Source of the DNA: Pseudoduganella flava
GTDB lineage: Bacteria > Pseudomonadota > Gammaproteobacteria > Burkholderiales > Burkholderiaceae_D
Direction: 5' to 3'
Assembly (NCBI RefSeq): GCF_007830495.1
Contig: NZ_VLKW01000016.1
Span: 1 to 64,000, forward strand
DNA: 64,000 nucleotides
The position numbers and the translations under genes were made by a program. The notes under the pieces are model-generated. The model searched no databases. It was not told the DNA's origin and saw nothing but the letters and a program-made list of their open reading frames with translations. Positions 57,627 to 64,000 of this stretch are shown in pieces (the stretch's first letter is position 1; every line of letters starts with the position of its first letter).

Positions 57627-58054
57627 GCCAGCGGCCACGTCTCGAGCGGCACGTTGTCCGCTTCGGTCGGATCGTGGCCCAGGCTGGCGAGGTTCAGCAC
57701 GGTGCTGGTGCGCTCACCGAGGCCGCTGAACGCGACCCAGATCCCGGGCGGCACCGTCAGCCGCGCATAGCGTTCGGCCGCGTCGCCCAGCTCGACGGCC
57801 ACCGTGCGGCCATCCGCTTCGCGGTACAGGTGAAAGCGCACATGGCCATCGGGCACGACGAGGTTCATCACCATGCGGTTGTGGCGCTTCCAGCCTTTCG
57901 TCAGGCCGGGATGGATGTGCGTGAAGTACGCTTCGCCGAAGCCCGCATAGCCCGGCGCATCGGCGCGCAGCGCGTGGAAGATGTCGCCCTGCGGGTGGGC
58001 GATCTGGCGCAGTGGCGTCAGCAGCACGCCTTCCGGCAGCGTGCTTGAAGTCAC
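57623..58054 (-). CDS. RmlC-like cupin (dTDP-4-dehydrorhamnose 3,5-epimerase family)
   Basis: This 143-residue protein starts VTSSTLPEGVLLTPLRQIAHPQGDIFHALRADAPGYAGFGEAYFTHIHPGLTKGWKRH. It also has RFHLYREADG and RLTVPPGIWVAFSGLG, the RmlC cupin style in shortened form (RmlC is usually about 180 residues). The start is taken as GTG 58054, overlapping the RfbG stop (GTGA); GTG 58066 is an alternative. The substrate is likely CDP-4-keto-6-deoxyglucose because of the neighbours. Confidence 0.78.
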   Translation of the reverse strand: MTSSTLPEGVLLTPLRQIAHPQGDIFHALRADAPGYAGFGEAYFTHIHPGLTKGWKRHNRMVMNLVVPDGHVRFHLYREADGRTVAVELGDAAERYARLTVPPGIWVAFSGLGERTSTVLNLASLGHDPTEADNVPLETWPLA

Positions 58055-59154
58055 GCTCGCGTCCACGGCAATCCCCGCCCTTGCGCGTGCGCTTCGTACT
58101 GGCCGATCTGGTCCATCGTCAGGCCATACATCTCGGCGTTGCCACGGTAGTAGCCGTAATACCATTCCGACACGAGACGCACGACCTGCTCGTAGTTCAG
58201 GCTCGCATGCCATTTCAGGTGCAGCAGTGCCTTGTCGCAGTTCAGCTTCAGCAGACCCGCTTCATGGAACGGGATGTTGCCGGTGACGGTGTACGCGCCG
58301 GCCGGATCCGTGAAGTGCCAGTACGCGCTCAGGTCGCGCATCAGTTCCAGCACCGTGCGGTTCTGTTCCGACGGCGGACCGAAGTTGAACGAATCGCCTT
58401 GCGCCACTTTGCCGGCGGCCATGACGGCGGCCAGTTGCAGGTAGCCGGACAACGGTTCGAGCACGTGCTGCCACGGCCGCGTGGCGCTCGGGCTGCGCAG
58501 CTCGACCGGCTTGCCGGCCGCCCAGCTGCGCATGCAGTCGACGACGATGCGGTCGGCCGCCCAGTCGCCGCCGCCGATCACGTTGCCGGCCCGCGCGGAC
58601 GCGAGGCGCACCGGGCAATCGCTCTTGCGGAAGAACGACTCCACGTACGAGTGGAAGATCACCTCCGCGGCGCCTTTCGAGCCGCTGTAGATGTCCTTGC
58701 CGCCCAGCCGGTCCGTCTCGCGGTAGCCCCACTCCCATTCGACGTTTTCATAGCACTTGTCGGACGTGATGATGACGGCCACGCATGGGTGTTCGACCTG
58801 GCGCAGCGCCTCCATCACGGTGGCGGTGCCCATCACGTTCACGCTGATCGTGTCCAGCGGCTCCTTGTACGACGTGGACACGATGGCCTGCGCGGCCAGG
58901 TGGAACACGAAGTCAGGCTGCGCGGCGCGCACGACGGCGGAGAATGCCGCCAGGTCGCGCACGTCGCCCAGGTGATGGTCGATCCGGTCGGCCAGGCCGA
59001 GGATCTCGAACATCGAGGGTTCGGTGGGAATACGGTCGGAATAGCCGGTGACGTGGGCACCCAGCTTCAGCAGCCAGCTCGTCAGCCACGTGCCCTTGAA
59101 GCCCGTGTGGCCGGTGATCAGGACGCGCTTGTTGGCGAAGACGTTGTCGAACAT
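58051..59154 (-). CDS. rfbG: CDP-glucose 4,6-dehydratase
   Basis: This 367-residue extended SDR has VLITGHTGFKGTWLTSWLLKLGAHVTGYSD at the start, FVFHLAAQAIVSTSY, ITSDKCYENVEW and the active-site YSGSKGAAEVIF (YxxxK). ARAGNVIGGGDWAADRIVVD completes the RfbG pattern. It turns CDP-glucose into CDP-4-keto-6-deoxyglucose. The start at 59154 gives MFDNVFANKRVLIT. It directly follows rfbF and runs into the cupin gene. Confidence 0.94.
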   Translation of the reverse strand: MFDNVFANKRVLITGHTGFKGTWLTSWLLKLGAHVTGYSDRIPTEPSMFEILGLADRIDHHLGDVRDLAAFSAVVRAAQPDFVFHLAAQAIVSTSYKEPLDTISVNVMGTATVMEALRQVEHPCVAVIITSDKCYENVEWEWGYRETDRLGGKDIYSGSKGAAEVIFHSYVESFFRKSDCPVRLASARAGNVIGGGDWAADRIVVDCMRSWAAGKPVELRSPSATRPWQHVLEPLSGYLQLAAVMAAGKVAQGDSFNFGPPSEQNRTVLELMRDLSAYWHFTDPAGAYTVTGNIPFHEAGLLKLNCDKALLHLKWHASLNYEQVVRLVSEWYYGYYRGNAEMYGLTMDQIGQYEAHAQGRGLPWTRA

Positions 59155-59159
59155 CGTGC

Positions 59160-59930
59160 TCACCACGTCTTCCACGGCGCGCGGCCGCTCTTCCACAGCT
59201 CTTCCAGGTGCATGCGGTCGCGCAGCGTATCCATCGGCTGCCAGAAGTCGTCATGGAAGTAGGCATGCAGCTGGCCGTCGCGCGCCAGGTTTTCCATCGG
59301 CGCCTTTTCCCACGTCGTGGAGTCGCCTTCGATGTAGTCGATCACGTCCGGGTGCAGCACGAAGAAGCCGCCGTTGATCCACGAGCCTTCGCCTTGCGGC
59401 TTCTCGCGGAACGCCTGGATGCGGTCGCCGTCCAGTTGCAGCACGCCGAAGCGGCCCGGCGGTTCCACGGCCGTCAGCGTGGCCAGCTTGCCGTGCTTGC
59501 GGTGGAACGCGATCGTCTCGGCGATGTTCACGTTGCTGACGCCGTCGCCGTACGTGAAGCAGAATTCCGTTTCGTTCTTCAGGTAAGGGGCCACGCGCTT
59601 CAGGCGCCCACCCGTCATCGTTTCGAGGCCGGTATCGACGAGCGTCACGCGCCACGGCTCGGCGTTGCGCGAATGGACTTCCATCTCGTTCTTCTGCATG
59701 TCGAACGTGACGTCGGACGTGTGCAGGAAGTAGTTCGAGAAGTACTCCTTGATCACTTCGCCCTTGTAGCCGCAGCACACGACGAAATCATGGATGCCGT
59801 GGGCGGAGTAGCCCTTCATGATGTGCCACAGGATCGGCATGCCGCCGATGGTCACCATCGGTTTCGGCTTCAGGACCGTTTCCTCGCTGATGCGGGTGCC
59901 GAGGCCCCCCGCCAATATCACTGCGATCAT
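59160..59930 (-). CDS. rfbF: glucose-1-phosphate cytidylyltransferase
   Basis: This 256-residue nucleotidyltransferase has MIAVILAGGLGTRISEETVLKPKPMVTIGGMPILWHIMKGYS, the GLGTR signature, and FCFTYGDGVSNVNI. It makes CDP-glucose, and RfbG uses it. The start overlaps the preceding glycosyltransferase stop by four bases. It belongs to the minus-strand row of glycosyltransferase, rfbF, rfbG, cupin, SDR and flavoprotein. Confidence 0.96.
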   Translation of the reverse strand: MIAVILAGGLGTRISEETVLKPKPMVTIGGMPILWHIMKGYSAHGIHDFVVCCGYKGEVIKEYFSNYFLHTSDVTFDMQKNEMEVHSRNAEPWRVTLVDTGLETMTGGRLKRVAPYLKNETEFCFTYGDGVSNVNIAETIAFHRKHGKLATLTAVEPPGRFGVLQLDGDRIQAFREKPQGEGSWINGGFFVLHPDVIDYIEGDSTTWEKAPMENLARDGQLHAYFHDDFWQPMDTLRDRMHLEELWKSGRAPWKTW

Positions 59931-61447
59931 GCTTTGCTTTCGGTTGGGGTTGGCGGCGCCAGCAGCAGTTCGGTCGCGTCGCGGATCACCTGGTGGATCG
60001 GTTCCAGGTCGACCTTCAGGCGCGCGAGGTCTTCATGCCACGCCGACATCAGGGTAATGAAATGGGTCAGCTTCTGCGTCACCAGCGAGCGCACGTCGAC
60101 GCCGTCGAACAGCGCCGGCGTGTGGCGCCAGCTGTCGACGACGACGCGCAGGTTTTCCAGCGCGCCGCGCACCTGCACGGGGCGCAGGTTCTGGCCCTGC
60201 TCGCCGTGGATGCGGAAATAGCTGAGCGGCTCGGGCAGGTACACGCAATGGGTGTTGGCCAGGATCGCCAGCCAGCTGACCATGTCCGAGATCACCGCGT
60301 ACTGGTGGCCATGGAAGCGGCCGAAGCGGTCCTTCAGTTCGCGCTTCCTGAACAGTACCGTGGTCGGTTCGCCCAGCACGTTCTGGCCGGACGTCAGCAG
60401 GTAGCGCGACATGTCCGCGCCGCTGACGAGGCGCATCGTGTCGAACATGCGCTGCGTGCTCGGCGACGACGGCGGCATCTCGCGGCCCACGTCGTCGATC
60501 AGCTGGCGGAACGACGTGACGAGGCCCACCGTGCTCTGGCCCAGCAGGCAATCCATCATCCGTTCCAGCTTGTGCGGGTGGAACAGGTCGTCGTCCATCA
60601 GGAAGTTGATGTACTCGCCGCGCGCGTGGTCATAGCAGTTCAGGAAGTTTTCCAGCGCCGTGCAGCTGGGCACGCGCAGGTAGCGGATGCAGGGGTGCTG
60701 CGCGATGTACGGGGCGAAGCGGCGTTCGGTGTCGTCGTTGTCGCTGTTGTCGCTGATGACGATCTCGATGTTGCGCCAGGTTTGCGCCAGCGCGCTTTGC
60801 AGCGCCAGTTCCGCGTAGTCGGGCCGGTTATGGGTCGGCATCAGGATGCTGACCATCGGCGTCTGCACGTCGTCCGGATCGCTGATACGGGGCGCCAGCG
60901 CGACGGCCGCCGCCGCGGCTTCCTGCGCCAGCCGTTCGCGCAGCGCCACTTCGCGCTGGGCGATCTCGGGCTGGGCGGGGTACTGTTGCAGGCTGCGCGC
61001 GAACATCTTCTGCGCCGGTGCGGCACGGCCGAGCTCTTCGAGCAGCAGGCCGATATGGTTCAGCCCCGCGACGTGGACACCCTGGTCGGCCACGGGGTCG
61101 ACCTTGCCCAGCATGATGCTCCACGTATCCAGCGCTTCGTCGTGGCGGCCCTGGTCGCGCTGCAGGATGCCCAGCTGCAGCCAGGCCTGGCCCAGCGCCG
61201 GCTGGCGCCCCGTGACGGTGCGCAGCAGCGCCTCGGCCTCGGCAGCTTCGCCGCGGCTGGACAGCAGCAGGGCGAGGTTGAACTCGATCGCATAGCGCAG
61301 CGGCTGGTCGTGCTCCGCATGCTCGGCCAGCCAGTCGCGGTAGCGCTGCTCTGCCTCGGCGCCGCGCCCTTGTCCGGCCAGTTGCTGCGCGGCGGTGATC
61401 AGTGCGAAGACGGCGTCCGCGGACGAAGATGATGTCTCGTTTGTCAT
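59927..61447 (-). CDS. TPR-linked family 2 glycosyltransferase
   Basis: This 506-residue protein has TPR-like helices in residues 10-190 (YRDWLAEHAEHDQPLRYAIEFNLALLLSSRGEAAEAEALL, QLGILQRDQGRHDEALDTW). A GT-A domain follows from about residue 200: VSILMPTHNRPDYAELALQSALAQTWRNIEIVISDN and metal-binding DDDLFHPHKLERM. The first half probably binds a protein or polymer partner. MTNETS at 61447 is the preferred start. It is the first gene of the minus-strand CDP-sugar operon. Confidence 0.86.
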   Translation of the reverse strand: MTNETSSSSADAVFALITAAQQLAGQGRGAEAEQRYRDWLAEHAEHDQPLRYAIEFNLALLLSSRGEAAEAEALLRTVTGRQPALGQAWLQLGILQRDQGRHDEALDTWSIMLGKVDPVADQGVHVAGLNHIGLLLEELGRAAPAQKMFARSLQQYPAQPEIAQREVALRERLAQEAAAAAVALAPRISDPDDVQTPMVSILMPTHNRPDYAELALQSALAQTWRNIEIVISDNSDNDDTERRFAPYIAQHPCIRYLRVPSCTALENFLNCYDHARGEYINFLMDDDLFHPHKLERMMDCLLGQSTVGLVTSFRQLIDDVGREMPPSSPSTQRMFDTMRLVSGADMSRYLLTSGQNVLGEPTTVLFRKRELKDRFGRFHGHQYAVISDMVSWLAILANTHCVYLPEPLSYFRIHGEQGQNLRPVQVRGALENLRVVVDSWRHTPALFDGVDVRSLVTQKLTHFITLMSAWHEDLARLKVDLEPIHQVIRDATELLLAPPTPTESKA

Positions 61448-61653
61448 GTAGTCAAGTAGGCGGTGCCCCGTGCCGAGCAATGCCAGATACTACCCGTACA
61501 AGGGCGCCACGGGCAAGCAGTTGCAGGACGACGACAGGCGCCCGCTCCCATGTCCGCACAGCGTACCACGGCGGTATGCCGGCCCACGCACGGCTCGCGG
61601 CCAGCCCGGCCGTGCGGTACCCCACTGGCGCCGCAACGCGGTATGATCACGGC
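61448..61653 (+). other. divergent promoter region between glycosyltransferase genes
   Basis: About 200 GC-rich bases between two divergent glycosyltransferase genes. No gene is visible; GGTATGATCAC at 61640-61650 contains a possible -10 box close to the SPINDLY-like start. It should hold both promoters. Confidence 0.35.
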
Positions 61654-64000
61654 ATGACCGCTACCGTGCCCTCCCACACCTTGAATGCCCGCGTCGATGC
61701 CGCCGTCTCGCTCGCCGAACAGGGTAAGCTTTCCCTGATCGAACTGTTCGAATGCACCCAGTTGCTCGCCGAGGCGGGCCAGCGTGAGCGCGCCGTGGCG
61801 CTGTTCAGGCTCTGGCTGGCCCACTGCCAGTCGCCCGTCAGCTACGCGGTCTGCTACAACCTGGGCGTGGTGCTGTCCGACCTGGGCGACAACGCTGGCG
61901 CGGAGCAGGCTTACCGCGACGCGGTGGAACGCAATCCGAACTTCATCGAAGCCCGCCTGAACCTGGGCACCCTGCTCGAGCGGATCGGCCGGCCGGACGA
62001 AGCGCTGGCCACGTGGCAGGCGATCCTCGGCGACGTGCAGCCGCCCGTCGCGCAGAACGAGGCGATGCACGTGCAGACGCTGAACAACCTGGGCCGGCTG
62101 CTGGAAATCCAGAAGCGCCTGCCGGAAGCGCTGGACATGCTCGAGCGCAGCCTGCACATCAAGCCGGACCAGCGCAGCGTGCTGACGCACTGGGTGCACC
62201 TGCGCCAGAAGCTGTGCCGCTGGCCCGTCTATGACGGCATGCCGGAGATACCATACGAGCAGAAGCTCGATGCGACGGCCGCGCTGGCGATGCTGAGCGC
62301 GTCGCCCGATCCGGCCGACCACCTGGCCGCGGCACGCCGCTTCGTCGAGGAAAAGGTCAAGGCCGACGTGCCCCACCTGGCGGACCCGAACGGCTATGCG
62401 CACGAGCGCATTCGCATCGGCTACCTGTCGTCCGACTTCAACTCGCATGCCGTGTCGATCCTGACGGCGGAGCTGTACGAGCTGCATGACCGCAACCGCG
62501 TCGAGGTGTACGGCTTCTCGTGGAGCCGCGAGGACAATTCGCCGCTGCGCGCCCGCGTGGTGCGCGCGATGGACCATTACATCCGCCTCGACCACCTGTC
62601 AGACCTGCAGGCGGCGGAGCTGATCCGCAGCCACGAGATCGACATCCTTGTCGACCTGCACGGCCTCACGCTGGGCGCGCGCCCGAACATCCTGTGCCAC
62701 CGCCCCGCCCCCGTGCAGGCCACCTGGCTCGGCCTGCCCGGCCCGACGGCGATTCCCGGCATCGACTACGTGATCGCCGACCCGTTCGTGCTGCCGCCCG
62801 AACTGGAGCCCTACTTCACCGAGAAGCCGCTGCACATGCCGAGCTGCTTCCAGATCAACGACCGCCAGCGCGCGATTGCCGCGAAGCCGGCGCGCGGTCC
62901 ACTGGGCCTGCCGGACAACGCGTTCGTGTTCTGCGCCTTCAACAACGCGTTCAAGATCACGCCGGACGTGTATGGCGCGTGGATGCGCATCCTGCGCCAG
63001 GTGCCGGACAGCGTGCTGTGGCTCGTGTCGGATGCGGAAGAGACGCGCGCGAATCTGCTGCGCGAAGCCGAAGCGCAGGGCGTGGCGCCCGAGCGCGTGC
63101 TGTTCGCCGGCCGCGCCGTGCCGGCCGAATACCTGGCGCGCTACCAGATCGCCGACCTGTTCCTCGACACGGCGCCGTTCAACGGCGGCACGACGGCCAG
63201 CGATGCGCTGTGGGCCGGCCTGCCGGTGCTGACCTGCAGCGGCCGCACGTTCTCGTCGCGCATGGCGGGAAGCCTGCTGCGCGCCGTCGGCTTGCCGGAA
63301 CTGGTGACGTTCACGCTGGAAGAATACGAGCGCCTCGCCGTCGAACTGGCGCACGACCGGCCGCGCCTCGCGGTACTGCGCGAGCGCCTGGCGCAGCACC
63401 GCGACAGCAGCGACCTGTTCGACACGCCCCGCTTCGTGCGGCAGTTCGAGGATGTGCTTGCGGGTGTCGTCAAGCGTCCGTCCGGCGTGCCGGTGGTGCA
63501 ACCGGCACCGGCGCAAACCGTTCCCCCGCCACCGCCGGCCAGCCCGGCGCAGCAGGCGATGCTGGACATGATCCGTCCTGGCGCCGGCACCGTCGTCGAA
63601 GTGGGCGGCGGCACGCTGGCGCAACACTGGCGCTACCGCCACCCGCATGCGCAGTATGTGGGACTGGGCGTGCCGCCCGATGCGCCGCCGGGCAGCCAGT
63701 GGTGCACCGAAACGCTGGCGCAGGATCCTGACACGCCCGCCGCGCCGCTGCCGCGCGCGCAATGCTGGGTGTTCCCGAACACGCTGGAAACGCTGCGCGA
63801 CCCGTGGGCCATGTTGAAAGGTATTGCCGCCAACGGTGGCGCGGGTGTCGAGATCGTCGCCTGCATCGGCAATGGCCAGTACTGGGAGCTGCAACTGCAG
63901 CAGGCCAAGGGAGAGCTGCGCTACGGCAGCGAGATCCTGCCGCGCCGGCAGCTGCGCTGGTTCTCGCGCGCCACGCTGGTGGAATTGCTGAGCGAATGCG
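61654..64000 (+). CDS. SPINDLY/O-GlcNAc transferase-like protein, incomplete at the window end
   Basis: 782 codons stay open from ATG 61654 to the edge, so the C-terminus is missing. TPR-like helices (about 60-170: YNLGVVLSDLGDNAGAEQAYRDAVERNPNFIEARLNLGTLLERIGRPDEAL) precede a GT41 catalytic part (about 240-610: RIRIGYLSSDFNSHAV, IDILVDLHGLTLGARPNILCHRPAPVQATWLGLPG, PFNGGTTASDALWAGLPVLTCSGRTFSSRMAGSLLRAVGL). After a Pro-rich linker, a methyltransferase-like segment begins (VVEVGGGTLAQHWRYRHPHAQYVGLG). It probably O-glycosylates proteins, perhaps flagellin. Confidence 0.88.
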   Translation, partial: MTATVPSHTLNARVDAAVSLAEQGKLSLIELFECTQLLAEAGQRERAVALFRLWLAHCQSPVSYAVCYNLGVVLSDLGDNAGAEQAYRDAVERNPNFIEARLNLGTLLERIGRPDEALATWQAILGDVQPPVAQNEAMHVQTLNNLGRLLEIQKRLPEALDMLERSLHIKPDQRSVLTHWVHLRQKLCRWPVYDGMPEIPYEQKLDATAALAMLSASPDPADHLAAARRFVEEKVKADVPHLADPNGYAHERIRIGYLSSDFNSHAVSILTAELYELHDRNRVEVYGFSWSREDNSPLRARVVRAMDHYIRLDHLSDLQAAELIRSHEIDILVDLHGLTLGARPNILCHRPAPVQATWLGLPGPTAIPGIDYVIADPFVLPPELEPYFTEKPLHMPSCFQINDRQRAIAAKPARGPLGLPDNAFVFCAFNNAFKITPDVYGAWMRILRQVPDSVLWLVSDAEETRANLLREAEAQGVAPERVLFAGRAVPAEYLARYQIADLFLDTAPFNGGTTASDALWAGLPVLTCSGRTFSSRMAGSLLRAVGLPELVTFTLEEYERLAVELAHDRPRLAVLRERLAQHRDSSDLFDTPRFVRQFEDVLAGVVKRPSGVPVVQPAPAQTVPPPPPASPAQQAMLDMIRPGAGTVVEVGGGTLAQHWRYRHPHAQYVGLGVPPDAPPGSQWCTETLAQDPDTPAAPLPRAQCWVFPNTLETLRDPWAMLKGIAANGGAGVEIVACIGNGQYWELQLQQAKGELRYGSEILPRRQLRWFSRATLVELLSEC

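Noticed and set aside
1..64000. CRISPR array, tRNA genes, prophage or insertion sequences
   Set aside because: No evenly spaced direct repeats, cloverleaf-like sequence with conserved T-arm, integrase or transposase frames were recognised. Only the small palindromic elements look mobile.

Overview
The window is high-GC (roughly 65 percent) chromosomal DNA from a betaproteobacterium, most likely an Oxalobacteraceae member of the Massilia/Telluria/Duganella kind. The evidence is the origin-proximal order rpmH-rnpA-yidD-yidC-mnmE facing away from dnaA-dnaN-gyrB, a ttg2/mla-type operon with an N-terminally extended permease, and typical Burkholderiales housekeeping genes. The genus is an inference from gene order and protein style; no database search was possible.

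Layout. 1-300 holds the first bases of a 16S rRNA gene on the minus strand with its leader, boxA and a strong promoter. 433-9984 carries a B12-binding radical SAM protein, an MCE lipid-transport operon, a VanZ-like protein, a thin ferredoxin, a hydrolase, a D,D-carboxypeptidase and an aldo/keto reductase. 10005-14361 holds a phosphatidylserine synthase-type enzyme, a CAP lipoprotein, an Hpt protein, a small zinc-ribbon protein and mnmE. 14474-22636 is the replication-origin neighbourhood. 23299-32658 is an orphan type VI secretion island (two TssF paralogues, VgrG, lipase effector, Tli4-type immunity protein, PAAR), with clearly lower GC in the effector and immunity genes. 32745-39004 is a partial Sox/Fcc sulfur-oxidation operon behind a molybdenum hydroxylase pair. 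39274-40681 holds ompW with an FNR-like site and a DUF2244 gene. 40962-48888 is a chemosensory/phosphorelay cluster (MCP, REC-kinase, CheB, CheR, giant hybrid kinase). 49020-52211 holds a lipoprotein, a thioredoxin-fold protein, folE and nudC. 52410-64000 is a sugar-nucleotide and glycosyltransferase locus that runs off the window.

How the genes work together. The T6SS island looks like one delivery cassette: VgrG with a transthyretin-like tail, its lipase cargo, the immunity protein and the PAAR tip are tightly spaced or overlapping, and the two TssF baseplate paralogues precede them without the rest of the apparatus. The Sox cluster supplies SoxXA, the SoxYZ carrier, a small cytochrome and a flavocytochrome-type flavoprotein, but no soxB or soxCD. 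The glycan locus combines a 3-amino-3,6-dideoxyhexose route (FdtA, FdtB, acetyltransferase) with a CDP-glucose branch (RfbF, RfbG, an RmlC-like cupin and an RmlD-like SDR whose catalytic Tyr position reads His), framed by glycosyltransferases, one TPR-linked and one SPINDLY-like.

A scattered family of palindromic REP-like repeats (14419, 18832, 40055, 49591; a second type at 36245) is a recurring feature. One copy is translated inside a thioredoxin-like gene, and another overlaps the start and signal peptide of soxX.
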